DNA of 45,479 nucleotides. Source: Pseudonocardiaceae bacterium (GTDB taxonomy: Bacteria; Actinomycetota; Actinomycetes; Mycobacteriales; Pseudonocardiaceae). Of the stretch, positions 14,490 through 22,842 are shown in pieces (within the stretch, counting starts at the first letter, position 1; each line of letters opens with the position of its first letter). Position numbers and translations under genes: made by a program. Under the pieces are notes generated by a model. It did no database searches. It saw nothing but the letters and a program-made list of their open reading frames with translations, and was not told the DNA's origin. Location of the stretch: contig WHSZ01000052.1 of NCBI GenBank assembly GCA_009379845.1, positions 1-45,479 on the forward strand. Reading direction: 5' to 3'.

Positions 14490-16358
14490 GTGGGGCAGTA
14501 TCGAGATGTGCAGAGACATCCCAGACCTGACGTACCCGATCAACTCTTCGACGATGCGTCGGCTGAGCAACGCTGGCGCGCACGATTCAAGGCCGCCCGA
14601 GTGTCGGTCCCCGACTGGGCGCTCGACGCCCCTGACCGCAACGTCTATCTGTCAAACGCCAGCGGTGTCTGGGAAATCTACGCGTGGGACCGCGCGAGCG
14701 GCACGCATCGCAGGGTCACCGACCGGCCGAACGGCACGTTGCACGGCACGCTCCCCCCGGACGGCCGGTGGATCTGGTGGTTCGCGGACACCGACGGCGA
14801 CGAGTACGGCAGCTGGGTCCGCGAGCCGTTCACCGGCCTCCGGCCAGGAACCGCGGCGGAACCCGCCCTGCCCGGCGTGCCGGACGGTTACCCCGCGGGG
14901 CTGGACATCGGCCGCTCGCTGGCCGCGGTCGGGGTTTCCAGTGACAAGGGCAGCACGCTGCTGCTGCACCAGGATGGTTCGGCACGAGTGATTTACGAGC
15001 ACGAGCAGGACGCCGGTATCGGCGCGCTTTCCAGGGACGAGACGCTGCTCGCCATCTCGCATTCCGAGCACGGCGACAGCCGGCATCCGTCGCTGCGTGT
15101 TCTGTCCACTCTGGACGGTTCGACCGTCGCGGAGAAGCACGACGGCGAGGCCAAGGGGCTGGCGGTGCTCGACTTCAGCCCGGTCGCCGGGGATCAGCGG
15201 TTGCTCGTGCTGCACGAGCGGTACGGCCGTGAGGAGTTGCTGATCTGGGACGTCGCGGAGGACACCGAGCGGGAGATCAGCCTCGATCTGCCTGGCGAGG
15301 TGGAAGCCGACTGGTACCCGGACGGATCCGCGCTGCTCGTCGTGCACTCCTACCGGGCGCGAAACACCATGCATCGCTACGACATCGCCAGCGGCGAGCT
15401 GTCCACGTTGGACACCCCGCCTGGCACCATCGGCGGTGCATCGGTTCGTCCGGACGGAGTCGTCGAGTACGGCTGGACGGCGGCACAACAACCATCCGTG
15501 ATTCGCAGCAAGCTCACCAATGGCACCGGCACGGTGTTGCTCGAGCCACCTGGCGACAAGGCACCGGGCTCGGTACCGATGACCGACGCTTTCGTGCCCG
15601 GCCCCGGTGGCGAGGTACACGCGCTGATCTCCCGCCCTCCGGACGCTCCGGAAGGGCCGCTGCCAACGGTGTTCAGCTTGCACGGTGGTCCGCACGCCTG
15701 TGACCAGGATCGGTTCTCCGCGTACCGCGCGGTCTGGCTGGACGCCGGGTTCGTCGTCGTGGAGGTGAACTACCGCGGTTCGACCGGCTACGGGTCGACG
15801 TGGCGGGATGCCATCGAGGGCCGGCCGGGCCTGACCGAACTCGATGACGTGGCCGTGGCTCACGACTGGGCGATCCACAGTGGACTGTCGGATCCGGGGC
15901 GCTGCGTTGTGAACGGCGCGTCCTGGGGCGGCTATCTGAGCCTGCTGGCGCTCGGCACGCAACCGGACCGGTGGGCAGCGGGCATCGCCGTGGTACCGGT
16001 GGCCGATTACGTCGCCGCTTACGACGATGAGATGGAGCAGCTGCGATCCTTCGATCGCGCGCTGTTCGGCGGTTCTCCTGACGAGGTCCCCGAGGTGTAT
16101 CGGGAGTGCTCCCCGCTTACCTATGTGGACTCGGTGCGGGTGCCGGTACTGGTGCTGGCCGGCGAGAACGACCCCCGTTGCCCCATCCGGCAGGTGGAGA
16201 ACTACCTCGCCCGGCTGGCCGATCGCGGCATCCACTACGAGGTGTACAACTACGACGCCGGTCACGGGTCACTGGTGGTCGCCGAAACCATGAAGCAGAC
16301 GGCTATTGAGGTGCATTTCGCGTTGCGAGCAACGCGAAATGCACGTGAGTCTTTTTAG
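14490..16358 (+). CDS. S9-family serine peptidase (acylaminoacyl-/dipeptidyl peptidase type)
   Basis: A 622-residue prolyl-oligopeptidase-family enzyme. Residues about 50-370 form a beta-propeller of WD40-like repeats (for example NVYLSNASGVWEIYAW, DGRWIWWFADTDGDEYG). Residues about 385-615 are an alpha/beta hydrolase with the triad S478 (NGASWGGYLS), D561 (GENDPRCP) and H592 (DAGHGS). HGGPHACDQDRF carries the oxyanion region. It has no signal peptide, so it acts in the cytoplasm on small peptides. GTG 14490 is the longest reasonable start; GTG 14508 is an alternative. The last 15 codons lie inside a perfect hairpin (see 16311-16384), so the C-terminal tail is dictated by the terminator. Confidence 0.9.
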   Translation: MGQYRDVQRHPRPDVPDQLFDDASAEQRWRARFKAARVSVPDWALDAPDRNVYLSNASGVWEIYAWDRASGTHRRVTDRPNGTLHGTLPPDGRWIWWFADTDGDEYGSWVREPFTGLRPGTAAEPALPGVPDGYPAGLDIGRSLAAVGVSSDKGSTLLLHQDGSARVIYEHEQDAGIGALSRDETLLAISHSEHGDSRHPSLRVLSTLDGSTVAEKHDGEAKGLAVLDFSPVAGDQRLLVLHERYGREELLIWDVAEDTEREISLDLPGEVEADWYPDGSALLVVHSYRARNTMHRYDIASGELSTLDTPPGTIGGASVRPDGVVEYGWTAAQQPSVIRSKLTNGTGTVLLEPPGDKAPGSVPMTDAFVPGPGGEVHALISRPPDAPEGPLPTVFSLHGGPHACDQDRFSAYRAVWLDAGFVVVEVNYRGSTGYGSTWRDAIEGRPGLTELDDVAVAHDWAIHSGLSDPGRCVVNGASWGGYLSLLALGTQPDRWAAGIAVVPVADYVAAYDDEMEQLRSFDRALFGGSPDEVPEVYRECSPLTYVDSVRVPVLVLAGENDPRCPIRQVENYLARLADRGIHYEVYNYDAGHGSLVVAETMKQTAIEVHFALRATRNARESF

Positions 16359-16384
16359 GTGCTATAGCACCTAAAAAGACTCAC
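16311..16384. terminator. Two back-to-back perfect hairpins, bidirectional terminator
   Basis: The first hairpin is GTGCATTTCGCGTTGC (16311-16326) paired with its exact complement at 16329-16344, loop of two bases, inside the S9 peptidase coding sequence. The second starts at the next base: arm 16345-16364 (GTGAGTCTTTTTAGGTGCTA) pairs perfectly with 16365-16384, a 40-base palindrome with a T5/A5 pair in the arms. Together they separate the convergent S9 peptidase and Dps genes. Confidence 0.85.
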
Positions 16385-16390
16385 GAGCCG

Positions 16391-16867
16391 TCAGGCTTGC
16401 TGCGCCTGCCACATCCAGTGCGCCTTCTCGAGCTCCTTGCTGATCTCGATCAGCAGGTCCTGGGTCACCAGATCCGACTTGTCGGTCTCGTCGATCCGTG
16501 CCCGCAGCCGCTGGACCAGTGCCTCGAGAATCGCCGCGATCGCCGCGATCACGTCCGTGTCGGTCTGCCAGTTATCCGGGAACTCCGGAATCCCACTGCT
16601 TTCCGCCACGGTGCGGGCCTTGCCGTTCGGCGAGACACCGATCGCGTTGGCCCGCTCGGCCACCTGGTCGGCGTAGTTGCGCGCGGTCGCGGTCAGTTCG
16701 TCCAGCTGGGTGTGCACGCTGACGAAATGGCCGCCGACCACGTTCCAGTGCGCCTGCTTTGCTGTCAGCGAGAGATCGACCAGGTCGACCAGGGTCGCCT
16801 GCAGCACATTACCGGCATTTTTCCGGTCAGCCTCGCTGAGCGGGCTGGTGATGGGAGCCTTGCTCAT
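16391..16867 (-). CDS. dps: Dps-family DNA-binding ferritin-like protein
   Basis: A 158-residue protein of standard Dps length. The inter-subunit ferroxidase motif is intact: KQAHWNVVGGHFVSVHTQLDE, with H40, H52 and D56 as iron ligands. It forms a 12-subunit shell that oxidises Fe(II) with peroxide, stores iron and may protect DNA. The N-terminal tail has few lysines, so DNA binding is uncertain. GGAAGGAAG precedes the ATG. It is the last of three minus-strand stress genes, 45 bases after Ohr. Confidence 0.92.
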   Translation of the reverse strand: MSKAPITSPLSEADRKNAGNVLQATLVDLVDLSLTAKQAHWNVVGGHFVSVHTQLDELTATARNYADQVAERANAIGVSPNGKARTVAESSGIPEFPDNWQTDTDVIAAIAAILEALVQRLRARIDETDKSDLVTQDLLIEISKELEKAHWMWQAQQA

Positions 16868-16912
16868 GGTCCACTTCCTTCCCCGTTTGGTCTCGGAGGT
16901 GGCCGCGCCGCC

Positions 16913-17341
16913 TCAGGTCGTCGCGCTCACCTCGATCTCGATGTTGCCGCGCGTGGCGTTCGAGTACGGGCATACCTGATGGGCCTGCGCGACCAACTCG
17001 TCCGCCTTCGCCTGCTCGAGTCCTGGCATCGAGGCGCTGATCCGCACGCCGAGTTCAAAACCACCACCGGACTTCTTGCCGATGTCGACCTGTGCGGTCA
17101 CCGTGGAGTCGCCACCGAGGTCCACCCCGGCCTGGCTGGACACCAGGCGTAGCGCACCGTGGAAGCACGCGGCGTAGCCGGCGGCGAACAACTGCTCCGG
17201 GTTGGTGAACGAGCCGCCCGGACCGCCCATGCCTTCTGGAACGGCCAGTCGCTCGTCGATCACCCCGTCCGACGAATGCACGTCGCCGTTGCGACCGTCG
17301 CCCGCCGCGATCGCCTCCGCGGTGTACAGCGCTTCCACCAT
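16913..17341 (-). CDS. ohr: Organic hydroperoxide resistance protein (Ohr/OsmC family)
   Basis: A 142-residue thiol peroxidase reducing organic hydroperoxides. Key residues are present: C59 in AGYAACFHGAL, C124 in HQVCPYSNATRGN and the conserved NPEQLFAAGYAACF segment with E49. The N-terminal LYTAEAIAAGDGRNG is typical of Ohr rather than general OsmC. ATG 17341 has AGGAGAG 5 bases upstream. It is usually controlled by OhrR, but no MarR-type gene lies nearby. Grouped with Dps and a flavin reductase. Confidence 0.92.
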   Translation of the reverse strand: MVEALYTAEAIAAGDGRNGDVHSSDGVIDERLAVPEGMGGPGGSFTNPEQLFAAGYAACFHGALRLVSSQAGVDLGGDSTVTAQVDIGKKSGGGFELGVRISASMPGLEQAKADELVAQAHQVCPYSNATRGNIEIEVSATT

Positions 17342-17463
17342 GCCTGCTCTCCTTCCAGACGAAACCGTCAGCTGATTCAACGTTCGAAGCGGCGGAAACA
17401 GTCCGACAACCCCCTGTGATCTACCCGGTAACAGCGCGGGGTATTCATCCGGCACCGCGGCGC

Positions 17464-18024
17464 TCACCGCGTGCGTGCCTGCGCGAACTCGGCCACCTGC
17501 TGGCCGATGGTGCGCAGGGTCTGCTCGACCTGCGCGTCCGAACAGTTGCCGTCCACGCCGAACTCGACCTGTGCGGAATTGATCGCCGCACCGAGCGGGG
17601 TTGGCCAGCCACGCAACGCGTGGACGATCTGGCGCAACGCGGTCAGCGTGGTCACGGCGGCCTGCCAGCCGTACGCGGTGGCCACGCAACCGACCGCGCG
17701 CCCGTCCAGATACGGGTACTCGTCCTCACGCAGATCCTCGACGTAATCCAGCGCGTTCTTCACCAGCCCGGAAACCGTGCCGTGATACCCCGGCGAGACC
17801 AGCACCACGCCGTCCGCCGCACGCAACTCGTCTACCAGCCGGGTCGCCATCGCCGGGCGCTCCGCCGCGGACGGATCGTAGAACGGCATCACCAGATCGT
17901 CCCCGGCGATGATCGTGGTCTTCCCACCGACATCGGCGATCCCGCTGAGCACGATGCGTAGCGCGCGCTCCGACTGGGAGTCCGCGCGAAGCGACCCACC
18001 GATGCCAACCACCGAGATCGTCAT
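17464..18024 (-). CDS. NADPH-dependent FMN reductase
   Basis: A 186-residue flavodoxin-fold protein. The phosphate-binding loop GIGGSLRADSQSERAL lies at residues 8-23; VLVSPGYHGTVSGLVKNALD (about 79-98) is the second flavin-contact motif of the family. It reduces FMN or a bound flavin with NAD(P)H and may feed electrons to an oxygenase or reduce quinones. ATG 18024 is preceded by GGGAGGA at about 9 bases. First gene of the stress group on this strand; 122 bases separate it from Ohr, so a separate promoter there is possible. Confidence 0.88.
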   Translation of the reverse strand: MTISVVGIGGSLRADSQSERALRIVLSGIADVGGKTTIIAGDDLVMPFYDPSAAERPAMATRLVDELRAADGVVLVSPGYHGTVSGLVKNALDYVEDLREDEYPYLDGRAVGCVATAYGWQAAVTTLTALRQIVHALRGWPTPLGAAINSAQVEFGVDGNCSDAQVEQTLRTIGQQVAEFAQARTR

Positions 18025-18204
18025 TGGGTTTGATCCTCCCATGCCGCCGCCGAAATCGGCCCGCCGTCGGTGCGCTCACCGCCGCACACTACGACCTTCA
18101 GCCCGGTCCAGGTCTAGGGTTAGAGCTCCATTGCAACTCCTACCACGCTCATCTACCCATAAGTAGCATCACGTGGTACTCAGGCGTCCAGTTCGGGAGT
18201 GATC

Positions 18205-19317
18205 ATGGCCAATCCGATCGACCGCATCCCCGTTTCCGCGCAGGCGGCCGCGGCGCGTTTCCTGTTCGCCCTGCCCAGACCGCTACGACGCGCGCTGGTC
18301 GGCGCACCGGTCCGGATCGATGGCCTGACGCTCTCCTCGGACGCACAGCTGTTGCTGTGGCTGCAGCGGATGTCCGGCATGAGGCTGGTCGAGGGCGATC
18401 CGGTGGCCGCGCGTGCGGCGCTGGACGCGTCGAGGCCGGTGGTCAGCGGGCCGCCGGTCGAACCCGTCGCGGCACGCGAGCTGGAGATCCCGACTTCCGA
18501 AGGATCGATCGGGGCCCGGCTCTACGTTCCGGACGGGCTGGCCGAGGGTTCCGCGCTGCTGGTGTATTACCACGGCGGTGGCTGGGTGATCGGCAATCTG
18601 GACAGCCACGACAACACCTGCCGGTTCCTCGCCAAGCAGGCCGGCGTGCGGGTGTTGTCCGTCGACTACCGGTTGGCTCCGGAGCACCCTTTTCCCGCCG
18701 CGGTCGACGATGCCGCGGCGGCATTCCGTTACGCGGCCAAGAACGCGGCGGAGCTCGGCGTCAACCCGAAGGCGATCGCGGTGGGTGGGGACAGCGCGGG
18801 CGGCAACCTGGCCGCGGTCACCGCGCACGCCTTCGGTCGCTCGACCAACCCGCCGAGGCCGGTGTTCCAGCTGCTGATCTATCCGGGTGTGGAAGGCGTG
18901 AACCGGTACCCGTCCAGGGACCTTTTCGGGGACGGGTTCTTCCTCACCGACAAGGAGATGGACTGGTTCTGCGACCACTACGTGCCGGATGTCGAGCAGC
19001 GGTCCGATCCACGGTTCTCGGTGCTGGCGGCCGAGGACCTCTCCGGTATGCCACCCACGTACCTGGCCACCGCCGGGTTCGACCCGCTGCGGGACGAGGG
19101 CGAGGCGTTCGCGGAACGACTGCGCGAGGCCGGGGTCGCGGTGACGCTGAGCCGGCAGCCCGATCTGATCCACGGGTACGCGAGCTTCCTCGGCCTCGGC
19201 ACTCGATTCCGGGAGGCCATGTGCGAGGCCGCCGGGGCGCTGCGCACCGGGCTCGCCCTCGGACCGTCGATATCCCGGCCGCGTGCTCGCAAACCGCGCC
19301 GGACGGCCAGCGCATAA
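18205..19317 (+). CDS. HSL-type alpha/beta hydrolase (esterase/lipase)
   Basis: A 370-residue hormone-sensitive-lipase-family carboxylesterase. HGGGW (123-127) forms the oxyanion hole. S197 sits in GGDSAGGN, D293 in GFDPLRDEG and H323 in LIHGYASF. The N-terminal 90 residues form the cap. There is no signal peptide; the C-terminal tail is basic (RPRARKPRRTASA), which may reflect weak membrane association. It hydrolyses short- to medium-chain esters in this family. I chose ATG 18205 (GGGAG 6 bases upstream) over GTG 18199. A strong bidirectional terminator follows. Confidence 0.9.
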   Translation: MANPIDRIPVSAQAAAARFLFALPRPLRRALVGAPVRIDGLTLSSDAQLLLWLQRMSGMRLVEGDPVAARAALDASRPVVSGPPVEPVAARELEIPTSEGSIGARLYVPDGLAEGSALLVYYHGGGWVIGNLDSHDNTCRFLAKQAGVRVLSVDYRLAPEHPFPAAVDDAAAAFRYAAKNAAELGVNPKAIAVGGDSAGGNLAAVTAHAFGRSTNPPRPVFQLLIYPGVEGVNRYPSRDLFGDGFFLTDKEMDWFCDHYVPDVEQRSDPRFSVLAAEDLSGMPPTYLATAGFDPLRDEGEAFAERLREAGVAVTLSRQPDLIHGYASFLGLGTRFREAMCEAAGALRTGLALGPSISRPRARKPRRTASA

Positions 19318-19356
19318 ATTGGTCCGCGCCAGGTCGTCAGTAATCCGACCAAAAGT

Positions 19357-19405
19357 AAAAGGCGGGTGTTCGGTACGGGTTCACCGCACCGAACACCCGC
19401 CTTTT
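19357..19405. terminator. Bidirectional intrinsic terminator
   Basis: An 18-bp perfect stem: AAAAGGCGGGTGTTCGGT (19357-19374) with its complement at 19388-19405. The A4 and T4 ends give U-tracts in both directions. It lies between the convergent esterase gene and the secreted-protein gene at 19438. Confidence 0.93.
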
Positions 19406-19437
19406 CTCCCCTATTTCTCCCCTGCCGAATTAGTGCT

Positions 19438-19974
19438 TTACGGAGCCGGCGGAGCCGGTGTGGGCGGCAGCGCCGGCGCATCAACGGGCAGCGGTGGCGC
19501 GCCACCACCGAGCAGCCCGTCCAACAATCCGGTCAACGTGGTCAGAAGTGATTTCAGCAGGTCGTTCACGGTACCCAATAGATCACCACCGGGCAGAATC
19601 CGCGCGTTGGCTTGCTTAAGTTCGCCCAGCTTGCTGTCCAATCGCGCGGAAAGCTCGTGCGAGCTGTTCACATTGCTTCGGACTTCACTGCGCGCGGCCC
19701 ACGGTTCCGAGCGGTTCTGCAGTGAGGCGACCACTCCTTGCACGTCACGCGTGGTCTGCTGGGTAGCGGCAACATCTCCCTCATTCGCCTTGATGGCGAG
19801 GCGGTCGCGCAATTTCTGGATCGCGTCCGCGCTCATTTCCGGCGATGTGGTCACTGAGCCAGAACCACCGGAAGGTGGCCCACTCATACTCGCATGCGCC
19901 ATACCCGCGCCAGTCATCGCGAGGATGCTACCGACCGCGACGGTGGTAGCAATTTTGGCCAAGCCTTTCCTCAT
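19438..19974 (-). CDS. Secreted hypothetical protein with helical core and Pro-rich tail
   Basis: A 178-residue protein. A Sec signal peptide (MRKGLAKIATTVAVGSILAM, cleavage near AHA at about residue 27) is followed by a Ser/Gly-rich linker, a helical region with QKLRDRLAIKANEGDVAATQ and SSHELSARLDSKLGELKQA, a leucine-rich helix (VNDLLKSLLTTLTGLLDGLL) and a proline-rich end. No family is recognised; the layout suggests a cell-wall or surface-associated factor. ATG 19974 has AAGGAG 6 bases upstream. Confidence 0.75.
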   Translation of the reverse strand: MRKGLAKIATTVAVGSILAMTGAGMAHASMSGPPSGGSGSVTTSPEMSADAIQKLRDRLAIKANEGDVAATQQTTRDVQGVVASLQNRSEPWAARSEVRSNVNSSHELSARLDSKLGELKQANARILPGGDLLGTVNDLLKSLLTTLTGLLDGLLGGGAPPLPVDAPALPPTPAPPAP

Positions 19975-20364
19975 CACCAGCTCCTTACCAATGTCCACGC
20001 ACAATGGCTCGTGGTTTTCTTTTCGCACGCTCGGTAATTAACGCGCCTCGATATCGTGACCACGTAAAGCGCAGAAAATCCAGGGGGTCACCCATACGGC
20101 TAATACCTGGAATTCGCATATCGTGAACACATCAGTCGCCATGATGTCGATCAGTAAACACAAAAGTGGCCCTCCGGCCGAAGAAGTTGATCACCCTGGG
20201 ATGATCAACAAGCGGAACGAATTCCCGTTCTCCCCCTGCCGGGTGAGGCCCGTCACCCGTCCTAGCGTGATTCCGCGCGGTCGTCGCCAGTCCGTGGCGC
20301 AGCGCGGTGCGCGATCCCCACTGGGTAGGCAGCGGTTCACGCTCTACTGGCACACTGCAGTGTT
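19975..20364. other. Non-coding gap with a 24-base operator-like palindrome
   Basis: No gene is supported in these 390 bases. The 5' side is less GC-rich and holds the promoter of the secreted-protein gene. At 20186-20209, GTTGATCA and TGATCAAC flank an 8-base spacer, a perfect palindrome suited to a dimeric regulator. No candidate regulator is adjacent. No clear ribosome site precedes the next gene at 20365. Confidence 0.5.
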
Positions 20365-21111
20365 ATGTCCCCCACCTCGGCACACGTTCCTTTCGTCCCC
20401 GCGAGTCCCGAGCTGGGCACCGCCGCAGCGCGGTGGGTGCTCGACGGGACGACCGACTTCGGTACCCGGGTCTCCGCGCTGCTGCCAGCCGGCCTGCCGG
20501 CCTACGCGCGGATCCTGCACCCCGCATGGCTGGAGGTGCACGGCACCTCGAGACAGGTGCGCTGGGCGGAGGTCGCGCGGGCGAATGGCCGTACCGCGCA
20601 CCGGCTGATGCAGTGGCCCGGCATCACCGGGATCGCGAACATCAACGAGTGGCAGTACGGCCAGGCCAGTGTGTACGACGAGGCACCCGAGCAGGGCAGC
20701 CTGCCAGAGGAGGCCGGCCGGCCCCTAGTGGAGATCCTGCGCCGGCACACCAAAACGCCGGGGAACTGCTGGTTCGGCCTGTGGCACGGCTTCGGCGGGC
20801 TGGAGCGGCTGCCACGTAACGCCGAGGTGGGAATGCCCGGCCGAACGCTCTGGCTGTACTCCGCGACGTTGGACGACGCGCCGGAGAGTTTCGAGGCACC
20901 GCCTCGGCACCAGACCGCCAACCTGTGGTGGCCGGAGGACCAGGCGTGGTGCGTGGCCACCGACATCGACCTGATCAGCACCTACGTCTGTGGCAGCGCG
21001 GAGCTTGTCGACGAGTTGCTGACCAGCAGTGATCTCGATGTCTACCCGGCCGGCCCGGAGGACCCGATCCACCTGCGCGCCGACCAGATCAACCCGTACC
21101 CGGAGCTGTAG
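20365..21111 (+). CDS. Conserved hypothetical protein
   Basis: A 248-residue soluble protein rich in Trp and Pro, with no membrane segment and no family I can name. Features include W-E/W-D-type patches: LPAYARILHPAWLEV, NINEWQYGQASVYDEAPEQG, NCWFGLWHGFGGL and NLWWPEDQAWCVATDIDLIS. The even distribution of high third-position GC supports real coding. ATG 20365 lacks a ribosome site and the transcript could be leaderless. A GC-rich terminator follows at 21124. Confidence 0.7.
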   Translation: MSPTSAHVPFVPASPELGTAAARWVLDGTTDFGTRVSALLPAGLPAYARILHPAWLEVHGTSRQVRWAEVARANGRTAHRLMQWPGITGIANINEWQYGQASVYDEAPEQGSLPEEAGRPLVEILRRHTKTPGNCWFGLWHGFGGLERLPRNAEVGMPGRTLWLYSATLDDAPESFEAPPRHQTANLWWPEDQAWCVATDIDLISTYVCGSAELVDELLTSSDLDVYPAGPEDPIHLRADQINPYPEL

Positions 21112-21123
21112 CGGGAAGAACCG

Positions 21124-21163
21124 GCCCGGCGCCCCGTTCGCCGAACGAGCGGGCGCGCCGGGC
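21124..21163 (+). terminator. GC-rich hairpin after 20365-21111
   Basis: GCCCGGCGC (21124-21132) pairs with GCGCCGGGC (21155-21163). The stem continues as CCCG/CGGG with one bulged C. Lies 12 bases after the stop. No U-tract. Confidence 0.65.
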
Positions 21164-21335
21164 ACTCCGTGGTGGGAGCTACTGGATACCTGAAGCGCAC
21201 CGGGGCAGGTGCCGGTCGCGCTTGAGATCCATGACGCATGTCAGCACAGCACATTTTCTGGAATCGGTCAAGAAAACCCATCGACAGGGCCCAGCGCTGT
21301 GGCATGTCGTGGCGCCAGCCGTCAGACTCTTGGCG

Positions 21336-22229
21336 ATGAATCGCAGCGAGCTGACGTTTTCTTCGAGCGGCGTCGATTGCGCGGCTTGGCTGTACCGACC
21401 GCGGGGCGCGGGGCCGCACCCGCTCGTCGTGATGGCGCACGGGTTCGCCGCGACCAGGGAGCTCCGGCTCGACGAGTACGCGGAGCGCTTCCAGGCCGCG
21501 GGCATCGGTGTGCTGCTGTTCGACTACCGATTCTTCGGCGCGAGTGCCGGGCAGCCGAGGCAACTGGTCGATATCCGATGCCAGCTGGACGACTGGCGCG
21601 CCGCGATCGCGTGCGGTCGTGGCATCGACTGGGTGGACGCCGAGCGGGTGGCGCTGTTCGGCACCTCGTATTCCGGCGGCCACGTGGTAACCATGGCCGC
21701 CGAGGACTCGCGGATCGCCGCGATCGTGGCGCAATGCCCGTTCTCCGACGGGCTGGCGACGGTGCGCCGCATCCCGCCGATCTCGGCACTGCGGCTGACC
21801 GGGCACGCGCTGGTCGACCAGGTGGGCTCGCTCCTCGGGCGCGCGCCGCACTACCTGCCCGCGGTGGCCGGGCACCGCAAGCTCGGCATGATGAACACGC
21901 GGGACGCCAAACCGGGGATGGACGCGCTCATACCCGAGCGGACGAGCTGGGAGAACCGGGTGGCCGCGCGGATCGGCCTGCGGGTGCCGTTCTACCGCCC
22001 CGGCACGAAGGCCGCCGAGGTGCGCTGTCCAGGGCTGTGGTGCATCACCGACAACGACACGCTCTGCCCGGCCCGAAATACCGCCAAGCACGCGGCGCGT
22101 GCCCCGCGCGCAGAGATCAAGCACTACCCGATCGGGCACTTCGACATCTACGTCGGCGAATGGTTCGAGCGCGCGGTAGCCGACCAGACCGAGTTCCTCG
22201 TCCGGCACCTACGTCCAGACAACCCGTGA
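21336..22229 (+). CDS. Alpha/beta hydrolase
   Basis: A 297-residue alpha/beta hydrolase of the S15/dienelactone-hydrolase-like type. HPLVVMAHGFAATREL gives the oxyanion strand (about 28-43). The nucleophile is S111 in LFGTSYSGGHV. The acid is in CITDNDTLCP and the histidine in PIGHFDIYVG near the C-terminus. The substrate is unknown. The frame is open back to ATG 21222, but homologous sequence seems to begin at MNRSELTFSSSGVDC, so I used ATG 21336; no strong ribosome site supports either start. Its stop faces the TetR gene with one base between. Confidence 0.82.
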   Translation: MNRSELTFSSSGVDCAAWLYRPRGAGPHPLVVMAHGFAATRELRLDEYAERFQAAGIGVLLFDYRFFGASAGQPRQLVDIRCQLDDWRAAIACGRGIDWVDAERVALFGTSYSGGHVVTMAAEDSRIAAIVAQCPFSDGLATVRRIPPISALRLTGHALVDQVGSLLGRAPHYLPAVAGHRKLGMMNTRDAKPGMDALIPERTSWENRVAARIGLRVPFYRPGTKAAEVRCPGLWCITDNDTLCPARNTAKHAARAPRAEIKHYPIGHFDIYVGEWFERAVADQTEFLVRHLRPDNP

Positions 22230-22230
22230 G

Positions 22231-22842
22231 TCAGAGGGCCAGGCCGTTGTCCAGTGTTGCCAGTGCCGCGTCGAAGTTGCCGGGAATGTCCGACAGCCCG
22301 TCCTTGCCCTCCCGCATCGTCTCGGTCATCGCCGCCAGCAGCACGCCGATCACCGCGCCGGCCCATACCTTGACGTCGTGGTCCGCAGGGTCGCGCCCGA
22401 CCCGCGCGGCCACCGCCTCGGCGAGCATCGCCATGCCGTCGACGAACTTGTCGAACAGGGCGGAGCGCAGCTCGGGCGCGAGTATTACCAGCCTCTGCCG
22501 CTCGAGCTCGCGTTCCCACTCCGCCTCGGACAGCAAGGAGAACACCTCCTTGGTCGCCGCCCGGATGGCCGCGATCGGGGTGAGCTCGGCCGGTTGACGT
22601 GCGAACGACTCCAGCAGCACCGGATCGAGCGGGTCGTAGAGCACGGTTTCTTCCTTGGTCGGGAAGTACCGGAAGAAGGTGCTCTGCGATACCTCCGCGG
22701 CCTCGGCGATCTGCTCGACGGTGGTCTCGGCGTAGCCCTGCTCGATGAACAGCCGCAGCGCTTCCTGCTGGATCGCGCCGCGCGTCTTGAGCTTCTTCCG
22801 CTCCCGCAGTCCCATCGGCTGGCTATCCGGCGACGTGCTCAT
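22231..22842 (-). CDS. TetR-family transcriptional repressor
   Basis: A 203-residue regulator. The HTH lies at about 22-66 (GAIQQEALRLFIEQGYAETT, then VEQIAEAAEVSQSTFFRYFP), the standard TetR DNA-binding domain. The ligand domain is helical, ending DIPGNFDAALATLDNGLAL, of the MftR/EthR-like type. Its start overlaps the end of the DHA2 transporter gene by 20 bases, so regulator and pump form one operon. It probably represses that operon through the palindrome at 24368-24394 and is released by the pump's substrate (inference). ATG 22842 chosen; 22866 and 22815 are alternatives. Confidence 0.88.
   Translation of the reverse strand: MSTSPDSQPMGLRERKKLKTRGAIQQEALRLFIEQGYAETTVEQIAEAAEVSQSTFFRYFPTKEETVLYDPLDPVLLESFARQPAELTPIAAIRAATKEVFSLLSEAEWERELERQRLVILAPELRSALFDKFVDGMAMLAEAVAARVGRDPADHDVKVWAGAVIGVLLAAMTETMREGKDGLSDIPGNFDAALATLDNGLAL

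Noticed and set aside
14652..16265. Long open frame (537 codons) on the minus strand opposite the S9 peptidase gene
   Set aside because: It is the mirror frame of a high-GC gene with clear S9 motifs; its product is low-complexity with no domain.
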